Positions 16,700-23,146 of a DNA stretch of 27,510 bases are shown here, in pieces. The notes below the pieces were generated by a model. That model was not told the DNA's origin, ran no database searches, and was given only the letters and a program-made list of their open reading frames with translations. Position numbers and translations under genes: made by a program. The DNA is from Stenotrophomonas sp. (GTDB lineage Bacteria > Pseudomonadota > Gammaproteobacteria > Xanthomonadales > Xanthomonadaceae). The DNA lies in contig DOKO01000013.1 of the NCBI GenBank assembly GCA_003510825.1, positions 1 through 27,510 of the forward strand. Direction: 5' to 3'. Each line of letters begins with the position of its first letter. Position 1 is the stretch's first letter.

Positions 16700-17077
16700 G
16701 TGGGCGGGTATCTGTTGCTGAAGGACGATTTCGAGGCGCGCATCCGCCTGCTGGCACCTGAAGAAGGCGGCCGCCGCCAACCCGCGCACAACGGCATCCG
16801 CTGGGACTTCGCCTATGCCGATGCGTCGGGCGAGCTTGAGCTGTTCATGATCTTCCCGGAGTTCCTTGGCGAGGATGGCCAGCCGCTGGCCGAAGACATC
16901 GCGCTGCCGGTCGGCCCGTGGCTGCGGGCGAGGATGCGGATCGTGAACCGGGAACTGCGCCAGACCCTGCACCGCGATCGGATCGCCGAGGGCGTCCGCT
17001 TCCATTGTCATGAGGGCCCGCACGTATCCGCGGTAGGGGAAGTCACGCGGATTACCGGCCTGCACGAGACCCTGTAG
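16700..17077 (+). CDS. Small EF-Tu/IF2 beta-barrel-like protein, function unknown
   Basis: A 125-residue protein. The pattern DFEARIRLLAPEEGGRRQPAHNGIRWDFAY..., then EDIALPVGPWLRARMRIV and a final GEVTRITG, recalls the third beta-barrel domain of EF-Tu-type translation factors. That fold also occurs in stand-alone proteins, some of them found near polymorphic toxin loci. I cannot say more about function. GTG at 16700 is chosen because GGGAG lies six bases upstream; the longer open frame would start inside the kinase gene. It follows the kinase by about 90 bases, separated by a SMAG element, so co-transcription is uncertain. Its TAG stop is part of the GTAG of the next SMAG element. Confidence 0.7.
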   Translation: MGGYLLLKDDFEARIRLLAPEEGGRRQPAHNGIRWDFAYADASGELELFMIFPEFLGEDGQPLAEDIALPVGPWLRARMRIVNRELRQTLHRDRIAEGVRFHCHEGPHVSAVGEVTRITGLHETL

Positions 17078-17115
17078 AGCCTAGCCCATGCTCGGCTGCC
17101 GTTGCTCGGCTCTAC
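17074..17115. repeat. SMAG element plus inverted half-element between convergent genes
   Basis: The forward element has GTAG 17074-17077 and stem AGCCTAGC (17078-17085) with GCTCGGCT (17090-17097), one mismatch. A reverse half-element ends in CTAC at 17112-17115. The outer ends GTAGAGCC (17074-17081) and GGCTCTAC (17108-17115) are perfect inverted repeats. Both convergent genes stop inside the GTAG/CTAC ends. It is probably the shared transcription end for both genes. Confidence 0.75.
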
Positions 17116-18143
17116 ATCCGCAGCGACGACTCGCGCACCACCAGCTTCACCGGAATGCTCAGGCTCTCCACCGGCTGGCGGCCGATCAGCGCCAGCAGCT
17201 TCTCCACCAGCAGCTGGCCCGCCTGCTTGGTGTCCTGCTGCACGGTGGTCAGTGCCGGCGACACCGAGGCAGCCAGCGGAATATCGTCGAAGCCGGTCAC
17301 GGCCACGTCCTGCGGAACGCGCAGGCCGGCCTCGCGCAGCGCACGCATCGCACCGATGGCGATCAGATCGCTGGCGGCGCAGATCGCATCGATGCGTCCG
17401 CCGCGTGCCAGCAGCGCCTGGCAAGCTTCCTGCCCGGAGGCCTCGGTGGTGATCGCATCGTGCTGCAGCGCCGGGTCGGCGGCGAGGCCGTGGGTGCGCA
17501 GCGCCTCGACGTGGCCGCGGTAGCGCTCCTCGAATTCCGGGTAATGGCTGGACGCATGGCCGAGGAAAGCGATGCGGCGGCAGCCCTGCTGCAGCAGGTG
17601 GGCGGTGATGTCATGCCCGCCCTGGAAGTTGTCGCTGCCGATCGACACGCCCGGCTGGCCGGGCAGCGCCGCGCCCCAGCGCACGAAATGCGTGCCCTGT
17701 TCGACCAGCCGCTGCAGGCGGTCGCGCGACTGGTGGTAGTCGCCGTAGCCCAGCAGGATGATGCCGTCGGCCTTGTTGCTGTCCTCGTAATCGGCCTGCC
17801 AGTCGGTGGACAGCTGCTGGAAGGACACCAGCAGGTCCTGCCCATGCAGCGCGCAGGCGCGGGTGATCGAGCCCAGCATCGAGTGGAAGAACGGGTTGAT
17901 CAGCGAGTCATCGTTGGTCGGGTCTTCGAAGAACAGCAGGGCCAGCGTGCCGGCATTGCGCAGGCGCAGGCTGGAGGCGTTCTTGTCGACCTTGTAGTTC
18001 AGCTCGCGGGCGATGCGCAGGATGCGCTCGCGGGTTTCGGCGTTGACCATCGGGCTGCCGCGCAGGGCACGCGACACCGTGGGCTGGGAAACCCCGGCCA
18101 GGTGGGCGATGTCCAGGGACGTGGCTTTGCCTTTGATGGTCAT
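17112..18143 (-). CDS. LacI-family transcriptional regulator
   Basis: A 343-residue repressor. The N-terminal helix-turn-helix reads SLDIAHLAGVSQPTVSRALRGSPMV, followed by the hinge helix region ELNYKVDKNASSLR. The rest is a periplasmic-binding-protein-like ligand domain ending with the typical FDDIPLAASVSPALTTVQQDTKQAG block. It should bind a sugar or sugar phosphate and control a catabolic or transport operon, but no sugar gene is adjacent, so the target lies elsewhere. A small inverted repeat GCCAC-GG-GTGGC at 18176-18187 upstream of the start could be an autoregulatory operator (weak). The start at 18143 fits the family N-terminus, but I see no good ribosome binding site: the bases before it are pyrimidine-rich on the coding strand. 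Its TAG stop lies in a SMAG CTAC. Confidence 0.9.
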   Translation of the reverse strand: MTIKGKATSLDIAHLAGVSQPTVSRALRGSPMVNAETRERILRIARELNYKVDKNASSLRLRNAGTLALLFFEDPTNDDSLINPFFHSMLGSITRACALHGQDLLVSFQQLSTDWQADYEDSNKADGIILLGYGDYHQSRDRLQRLVEQGTHFVRWGAALPGQPGVSIGSDNFQGGHDITAHLLQQGCRRIAFLGHASSHYPEFEERYRGHVEALRTHGLAADPALQHDAITTEASGQEACQALLARGGRIDAICAASDLIAIGAMRALREAGLRVPQDVAVTGFDDIPLAASVSPALTTVQQDTKQAGQLLVEKLLALIGRQPVESLSIPVKLVVRESSLRM

Positions 18144-18518
18144 GGAGGGAGCAGGCAGGGAGATTCACGGATGATGCCACGGGTGGCTGCTGCTGGCCCT
18201 GTGGATGTCTTGCCGGGGAGACGGATCGGACAGCGCTTGGCTGTGACGCGACCGGACCCGCCCGGTGCGGACAGGTCCAGACCATTCCTGCTGTCGGCTG
18301 GGTTGAACTGCCCCCAAGGCCTGACAGGACAAGGGCCTAGGGGGCAATCCGGCCGCCGCCGGGAGCTTCCCTGACCGGGCGGAAGGCGGTGGCGATGATA
18401 AGATAGGACATTCTTGAATTCCCCCAAATGCATCGGGGGCGGCCCCGGGCCACTGCCTCCTGCCAGGAGGACGTGCTATCACTGGTGGTCTGCCCCTGTA
18501 CAACGGACGAACACACCT
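18144..18518. other. 375-base divergent intergenic region between lacI-type gene and ssb
   Basis: No gene is supported here. It holds an imperfect stem-loop (18309-18321 with 18334-18346, TGCCCCC against GGGGGCA, one mismatch, 12-base loop), a CCCCC/GGGGG hairpin (18421-18425 with 18435-18439), and a less GC-rich pocket around 18396-18420 with a -10-like TAAGAT (18399-18404) but no good -35 box. The ssb promoter is most likely in that pocket. No LexA box was seen. Confidence 0.45.
18309..18346. repeat. Imperfect inverted repeat upstream of ssb
   Basis: Left arm TGCCCCCAAGGCC (18309-18321) pairs with right arm GGCCTAGGGGGCA (18334-18346), with one mismatch and a 12-base loop. It lacks a GTAG head and a T-run. 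It could be an operator, an RNA hairpin or a relict repeat; function is unknown. Confidence 0.4.
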
Positions 18519-19040
18519 ATGGCGCGTGGCATCAACAAAGTCATCCTGGTCGGCAACCTCGGCAACGACCCGGACGTGAAGTACACCCAGGGCGGCATGG
18601 CGATCACCCGCATCAGCCTGGCCACCACCAGCGTCCGCAAGGACAAGGACGGCAACCAGCAGGAGCGCACCGAATGGCACCGCGTGGTGTTCTTCGGCAA
18701 GCTCGGCGAAATCGCCGGCGAATACCTGCGCAAGGGCAGCTCGGTCTACGTTGAAGGCAGCCTGCGCTACGACAAGTACACCGGCCAGGATGGCGTGGAG
18801 AAGTACTCCACCGACATCATCGCCGACGAAATGCAGATGCTGGGCGGCCGCGGTGAAGGCGGCGGCGGTGGCGGCGGTGGCAACATCAGCATGGGCGTGT
18901 CGGCCACGGGCCGCCGCGACGTCACCGGATCCTGGAACAGGAAGTACCAGACCAACGCGGCAAGGGCGGCCAGCAGCAGAGCGATGCCGGCCGCCATGGG
19001 CAGCCATCCGGGCAGGCTGCCCTGCCGACGTGGCGGTTGA
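18519..19040 (+). CDS. ssb: Single-stranded DNA-binding protein with aberrant C-terminus
   Basis: Residues 1-113 are a normal OB-fold SSB: MARGINKVILVGNLGNDPDVKY at the start, then ERTEWHRVVFFGKLGEIAGEYLRKGS, YVEGSLRYDKYT and STDIIADEMQML. Eight glycines (114-121) start the usual flexible linker. After that the frame reads a 52-residue tail (NISMGVSATGRRDV...PCRRGG) that is simply the antisense of the tonB-like gene. The linker remainder and the acidic tip, normally ending in DDDIPF in this group, are missing. That tip binds SSB partner proteins and is essential in E. coli. So this is a truncated gene fused to foreign sequence, either by deletion or by misassembly at the repeat 18858-18881. 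SSB identity is certain; the frame end is not a normal gene end. Confidence 0.9.
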   Translation: MARGINKVILVGNLGNDPDVKYTQGGMAITRISLATTSVRKDKDGNQQERTEWHRVVFFGKLGEIAGEYLRKGSSVYVEGSLRYDKYTGQDGVEKYSTDIIADEMQMLGGRGEGGGGGGGGNISMGVSATGRRDVTGSWNRKYQTNAARAASSRAMPAAMGSHPGRLPCRRGG

Positions 19041-19057
19041 GGGGATTGGCTGCTCAC
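18767..19057 (-). pseudogene. TonB-like energy transducer, 3'-truncated
   Basis: The open frame starts at GTG 19057, preceded by GAGGA and 7 bases after the exbD stop. It reads MSSQSPQPPRRQGSLPGW, one membrane anchor (about residues 20-42, AAGIALLLAALAALVWYFLF), then PVTSRRPVADTPMLML and eight prolines. An N-terminal anchor plus proline-rich periplasmic linker directly after exbB and exbD is how TonB-type proteins begin. The membrane helix lacks the His of E. coli TonB, so it may be a specialised form. After the prolines (plus-strand position about 18,858) the frame becomes antisense of ssb and stops at 18767. No periplasmic C-terminal domain remains. As it stands the protein cannot bridge to the outer membrane. 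It is likely complete in relatives. Confidence 0.7.
18858..18881. repeat. GGC/GGT triplet repeat at the ssb/tonB junction
   Basis: Eight consecutive GGC or GGT codons in the ssb frame, including two copies of GGCGGCGGT. Read on the other strand, the tract also supplies the proline codons of the tonB-like gene. The change from ssb-type to tonB-type sequence must lie in or next to this tract, since unmistakable ssb lies to its left and the tonB-like MLML segment to its right. Confidence 0.75.
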
Positions 19058-19064
19058 GTTGTCC

Positions 19065-19478
19065 TCACCCCTGCGTCTTGCCGGTGACCAGGCCGACCTG
19101 GGCCAGCTCCAGCCGGCGCAGCAGGTCCAGCACCTCGACCACGCGGGCGTACTGCACCTGCGCATCGCCGCGCACGATCACCGGGAAATCCGGGGTGGTC
19201 GCGCGCTCGGTGCGCAGGCGGTCTTCCAGCTCGCTCATCGACACCGGGTAGGCATCGAGGAACACCTGGCCGCTGGGGTCGATGGTGATCGCCTTGGTCT
19301 TGGGCTTCTCCAGGGCGATGCTGTTGCTCGCCTTCGGCAGGTTGACCTGGATGCCGGGAATGGTGGCGTTGCTGGTCAGGATGAAGATCACCAGCACCAC
19401 CAGCAGCACGTCCACGAAGGGCGTCACGTTGATGCCCTTCTCGCGCTTCTTGATGCCGAACTTCGCCTTCTGGCCCAT
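19065..19478 (-). CDS. exbD: ExbD/TolR-family biopolymer transport protein
   Basis: A 137-residue inner-membrane protein. A short cytoplasmic Lys-rich N-terminus (MGQKAKFGIKKREKGINVTPF) is followed by one membrane helix with the conserved proton-pathway Asp in VDVLLVVLVIFIL, then a periplasmic domain (LPKASNSIAL, then ITIDPSGQVFLD, ending LVTGKTQG). It should partner the upstream ExbB in a proton-driven motor. The ATG at 19478 has GAGGGG upstream and lies 10 bases after the exbB stop; the tonB-like gene starts 7 bases after its own stop, so the three genes are tightly coupled. Because this exbBD pair sits in a two-partner secretion operon, it probably serves that system rather than general iron uptake (inference). 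Confidence 0.92.
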   Translation of the reverse strand: MGQKAKFGIKKREKGINVTPFVDVLLVVLVIFILTSNATIPGIQVNLPKASNSIALEKPKTKAITIDPSGQVFLDAYPVSMSELEDRLRTERATTPDFPVIVRGDAQVQYARVVEVLDLLRRLELAQVGLVTGKTQG

Positions 19479-19488
19479 GGCGCGCCCC

Positions 19489-21291
19489 TCAGCCCTGCAC
19501 CGAGGCCGGGCCGCGCCCGTCCTGCTCTTCGGCCAGGCGCGCGGCGAACTCGTCGATGAACACCGCCATGTCCGCGCCGATCGCTTCGGCACGTGCGCCC
19601 AGGTAGTTGTAGCCGAACAGCGCCGGGATCGCGACGCCGAGGCCCGCAGCAGTACACAGCAGTGCCGCGGCCATGCCCGGTGCCACCGAGTTGATGTCCA
19701 CCGCACCGGCCATCGCCGCCACCACGAACACCAGCATGATGCCGATGACGGTGCCGAACAGGCCCACGTACGGCGCACCTTCGATGGTGGTGGACAGCCA
19801 GTTCATGCGCTTGGCCATGCCTTCCTGCTCGCGCACCATCACCGCATCCATCGAGGCGCGGATGGCGGCGATGGTGGCCGCGCTGAGGTAGCCGCTGTTG
19901 CCATCGCGCTGGTGGCGCTGCTGCATCTCGTCGATGGCTACCTGGTAGATGCGCCACAGCGAACCGTCGTGCATGTCGGTCGGTGCCTTGCCCTGGCGGT
20001 CCATCTCGCCCAGGGTGCGCAGCGGTGCGCCGGCCAGCTTGCCGAAGCTTGCGGTGAACACCGCATTGGCCTTGCTGGTGCGGCTGAAGTGACGGCCCTT
20101 GGCGATCATGATCGCCCACGACATCAGCATCATCAGACCAAGGATGGCCACCACCACCCAGGCATCGAACGGCATCGCCTTGAGGATGAAGCCGAAGTGG
20201 CTCACGCCTTCGGTCTGTTCGTCTTCGCCAAATGCCAGCAGCTTTGCATCGGCGCGCTGCGAAGCGACATCGGCCTGCAACAGCCCTGCCCCGCGCGCGG
20301 TCTTGGACAGACGCACTTCATCGATGCCGCCGACAAAGCCATTGGCTGCCACCGGCTGCGTCCCCTCCGCACCAGCGCTGCTGACGATCGCATCACCGCC
20401 GATCAGGATATCGGTGCCAAGGGCCGGCAACGCGGCATCGAGGCGGACGGCTTCACCGCCGTTGACGTACATCAGGACCTGGCCGTTGCCCGCGACCAGC
20501 GCGACGTGGCTGCGCTGACCCTCGGCAACCGCAGCAGTGCCGACGGCGCGGACGCCGTTGACTTCGACGAACGGGACGCCGGCGTCCAGGCCGGCCAGCA
20601 GTGAGCCCGCACCGTCGCGGCGGGAGAACAGCGCCTGGTTGGCACCGGCCTGGGTCGGCTGGATCCACGCCGAGAAGGTCATCGCGCCACCGGCAGCCGT
20701 CTGCAGCGATGCGGCGGCCGGAATCACCAGCGGTTCGCCGGACAGGCGCGCGCCGCGGCCGACGACGCCGTCGTCAGCCAGGGCAACCTCGTTGCGGGCA
20801 TGGTTGGCGTACGCCGTGGTGTCACGCGGTGCTCCGGATGCATCGGCAAAGTGCAGCACAGACACATAGTCCGGATCGAACACCAGCTGGGCGGTGTTGG
20901 CAGCGGCCGCGTTCTCGTTGCCGTAGTACATCCAGATCGACTGCGGGGCGCCCGTACGCAGGGCCGGCACGTCCACCCAGATGGCGGCGATGCCGAGGGC
21001 GGCGTCGAACTGCTCCACCTGATGGTTGAGCACGGTGCGGCCATCGCCGCTCACGAAACGCAGGTCGGCACCGTTGGCGGCCATGCCGTCAAAGGCGAAG
21101 TTGCCCGCGTGCAGGCGCACCAGCACGGGGGTGCGGCCGGCATCGGTGGTCAGGCCCGCAGCGGTGGTATCCAGGGTGATCGGCTTGCGGTACTTCCACT
21201 CCGCCTGCCACCAGGAAGTTTCTTGCGCACCGGCCACGCCGGACATGGCGATGCCCAGCAGTAGCAGCAGTGTGGTCAGGATGCGTTGCAT
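19489..21291 (-). CDS. exbB: DUF2341/LamG-ExbB fusion (MotA/TolQ/ExbB proton channel)
   Basis: A 600-residue protein, far longer than the roughly 240 residues of classical ExbB. A signal peptide (about 1-22, ending VAGA) is followed by an exported region: DUF2341-like (about 25-140, WKYRKPITLDTT, FVSGDGRTVLNHQVEQFD, IWMYYGNENA) and a concanavalin/LamG-like domain (about 150-330, AMTFSAWIQP, DEVRLSKTAR). One membrane helix near 375-400 leads to the MotA/TolQ/ExbB domain (about 480-580, APYVGLFGTVIGIMLVF and VAPGMAAALLCTAAGLGVAIPALFGYNYL). So an ion-channel motor subunit carries a lectin-like periplasmic module. It is followed by exbD after 10 bases and preceded by tpsB with a 59-base gap. It may sense or grip the exoprotein or the cell wall (inference). 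The start at 21291 gives a clean signal peptide. Confidence 0.9.
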   Translation of the reverse strand: MQRILTTLLLLLGIAMSGVAGAQETSWWQAEWKYRKPITLDTTAAGLTTDAGRTPVLVRLHAGNFAFDGMAANGADLRFVSGDGRTVLNHQVEQFDAALGIAAIWVDVPALRTGAPQSIWMYYGNENAAAANTAQLVFDPDYVSVLHFADASGAPRDTTAYANHARNEVALADDGVVGRGARLSGEPLVIPAAASLQTAAGGAMTFSAWIQPTQAGANQALFSRRDGAGSLLAGLDAGVPFVEVNGVRAVGTAAVAEGQRSHVALVAGNGQVLMYVNGGEAVRLDAALPALGTDILIGGDAIVSSAGAEGTQPVAANGFVGGIDEVRLSKTARGAGLLQADVASQRADAKLLAFGEDEQTEGVSHFGFILKAMPFDAWVVVAILGLMMLMSWAIMIAKGRHFSRTSKANAVFTASFGKLAGAPLRTLGEMDRQGKAPTDMHDGSLWRIYQVAIDEMQQRHQRDGNSGYLSAATIAAIRASMDAVMVREQEGMAKRMNWLSTTIEGAPYVGLFGTVIGIMLVFVVAAMAGAVDINSVAPGMAAALLCTAAGLGVAIPALFGYNYLGARAEAIGADMAVFIDEFAARLAEEQDGRGPASVQG

Positions 21292-21350
21292 GGAAAGAGC
21301 TCTCCGGAACGTACGTATGGGATGGGTATGTGAGGAAACGAACACGGGTG

Positions 21351-22982
21351 TCAGAAGCCCGCGCCGATGCTGAAGTGCAGCCGGTGCGCGCCCTGCGTGG
21401 TGGTGGGGCCGTCGGTCAGCGGATAGCCGTAATCGAGGCGGACATTGAGGGTGTCGAACATGCGCAGGCTGGTGCCCAGGCCGACCGAGCCGAGCTTGAA
21501 CTCGTCTTCCTGCTCGGGCAGCGGCTCCTTGAGCTTCAGCCAGGCGCCGTCGAAGTAGGTGTAGATGCGCCAGTCCTGCACGCCGGGCAGCGAGAACGCG
21601 CGGGTACGCAGTTCCACAGAGCCCTGTGCACCGATATCGCCGATGGCCTCCGCGGAGCGGTAGCCGCGGACGGTGTACATGCCACCTGCGGCGAACTGCT
21701 CGCCAGAGGTAAGCGGTCGGTCGGTGTGCTGCACCGAGATGCGGCTGGCCAGCTGCATGCCCGTGCCGAAGGTGAGCGTGTCGCCCACATCCGCCTTGAG
21801 CACGAAGAAGCTGGGGTCGGCCTTGTAGCGCGCCCAGTCGAAGGCGGCTGCATCGCTGCCGTAGCCGAACAGGCTGCGGGTGCCGAACACCAGCGAGACA
21901 CCACTGCTGACCAGGTGCCGCTCGCCCTGGCGGAAGCCGCTGTAGGCGAAGGTGACCGGTGCGTACTTCAGCGGAACGGTCTGGGCCTTCTGGTCAACCA
22001 TGCCCACTTCTTCACTGCGGTCATTGAAGGACACGCCCAGCGAGAGCTGGTGCCACCACGCGCCGGTCATCGGCAGGGTGTGGCTGATCTTCGCGCCGAA
22101 GGAATGGCCCTTGCCGGTCACGCTGGTCTCGCCTGCGGTGAGCACGTTGCTGTCGGAGGTATAGCCGGAGAATTCCAGCATCCAGTCAGGGGTGCCCAGC
22201 GGCAGCGCATACGACGCGGAGATGACGCTGGCCTGGTCAAGGTCTTCGGGTGCGGCGAACCAGGTCAGCGAGGCGCTGTGTTCGCGCTGCCACAGGTTGT
22301 CATTGCCGATGCTCAGTACCGTGCGCAGCGGATCGGTGTCGGTGCTGTGGTCGTTGTTGACCGAGGCGTTGAAGCGCCAGGGCGACTGGTCTTCGACCTT
22401 CAGCTCCACGTCCATCGTGCCTTCGGCGGTGCCTTGCTTCACCAGCGGGATCACCTGGCGCTTGCCGCCGCGATTGAGCGCGGTGAGCTGTTCCTGGGCC
22501 CTGGCGAAGTCCGGCACGACGCCGGCCTGCAGCGCGGGCACGCGTTCGCGCAGCTTCTCGGGATCGTTGTGCCTGGCACCGGTCACTGCCACCTGGCCGA
22601 CGCGGGTTTCGGCTACCTGCAGCAGCACCACGCCGCCGGTGACCTGCTGTTCGGGCAGGTCGACGTAGATCGACTGGTAGCCGTGCTCCTGGTAGGCGGC
22701 CTGCAGGGCGGCACGCGCCGATTCGACATCGGCCAGCGTGCGCGAAGGGCCCAGGAACGGGGTGACGGCACGTTCGATGGCACGGCCATCCAGAACAGTG
22801 TTGCCGCGCACGATGTACTCGTTGATGGTGACCGTACGTTCGGCCGGAGCTGCAGGCGCTGCCGGTGCGGCTGCATCAGCGGCGACCGGTGCCTGCTGAG
22901 CGGTGGCATTGGCGCAGTACAGGGCCAGTATCAGGCTGACCGCGGGCACCAAGGGCGCCGTGCGCGTTCTGGTATCGGACAT
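21351..22982 (-). CDS. TpsB (ShlB/FhaC/HecB family) two-partner secretion outer-membrane transporter
   Basis: A 543-residue Omp85-superfamily transporter that would translocate the adjacent TpsA exoprotein. The signal peptide ends at ANATA before QQAPV. A Pro/Ala-rich linker, two POTRA domains (about 40-190, starting TINEYIVRGNTVLDG) and a 16-strand barrel follow. The conserved loop-6 VRGY motif is present in MYTVRGYRSAEAIGD (around 435-445), and the protein ends in the C-terminal Phe of barrels (HFSIGAGF). The ATG at 22982 is preferred; the open frame extends only to an upstream TTG. The gene is 164 bases after tpsA, with a strong hairpin in the gap, and 59 bases before the exbB fusion. That gap may hold its own promoter or set a lower expression than tpsA. 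Confidence 0.9.
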   Translation of the reverse strand: MSDTRTRTAPLVPAVSLILALYCANATAQQAPVAADAAAPAAPAAPAERTVTINEYIVRGNTVLDGRAIERAVTPFLGPSRTLADVESARAALQAAYQEHGYQSIYVDLPEQQVTGGVVLLQVAETRVGQVAVTGARHNDPEKLRERVPALQAGVVPDFARAQEQLTALNRGGKRQVIPLVKQGTAEGTMDVELKVEDQSPWRFNASVNNDHSTDTDPLRTVLSIGNDNLWQREHSASLTWFAAPEDLDQASVISASYALPLGTPDWMLEFSGYTSDSNVLTAGETSVTGKGHSFGAKISHTLPMTGAWWHQLSLGVSFNDRSEEVGMVDQKAQTVPLKYAPVTFAYSGFRQGERHLVSSGVSLVFGTRSLFGYGSDAAAFDWARYKADPSFFVLKADVGDTLTFGTGMQLASRISVQHTDRPLTSGEQFAAGGMYTVRGYRSAEAIGDIGAQGSVELRTRAFSLPGVQDWRIYTYFDGAWLKLKEPLPEQEDEFKLGSVGLGTSLRMFDTLNVRLDYGYPLTDGPTTTQGAHRLHFSIGAGF

Positions 22983-23071
22983 GGGGGTACTCGGATAGCG
23001 AAGCGACAATGATCGGTGGGCAACGCGACACGCTTGTTGCGCCGTGGTCTACGGCTATGACGACGCTGCAG

Positions 23072-23096
23072 CGAAAAACCCACAAGATTTTTTTCG
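23072..23096 (-). repeat. A/T-rich stem-loop in the tpsA-tpsB gap
   Basis: CGAAAAA (23072-23078) pairs with TTTTTCG (23090-23096) around an 11-base loop. On the minus strand it lies downstream of the GC-rich hairpin at 23101-23129 and ends in a run of five T. Together they may form a compound attenuator between tpsA and tpsB. Confidence 0.4.
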
Positions 23097-23100
23097 GCAG

Positions 23101-23129
23101 CAGGCCCCCACCCTTGCGGTGGGGGCCTG
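23101..23129 (-). terminator. 12-bp GC-rich hairpin after tpsA
   Basis: Arms 23101-23112 and 23118-23129 are perfect reverse complements with loop CTTGC. It begins 17 bases past the tpsA stop codon on the minus strand. A run of A rather than T follows directly, with a short T-run about 25 bases later, so termination is probably partial. That would give more exoprotein than transporter message, as suits two-partner systems (inference). Confidence 0.6.
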
Positions 23130-23146
23130 TGCTCAGCACGCAGGAA

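Noticed and set aside
18473..18518. A GTG with AGGAGG upstream as a leader peptide or alternate start before ssb
   Set aside because: The spacing from AGGAGG to GTG is only two bases, and the frame differs from ssb and gives no protein-like sequence.
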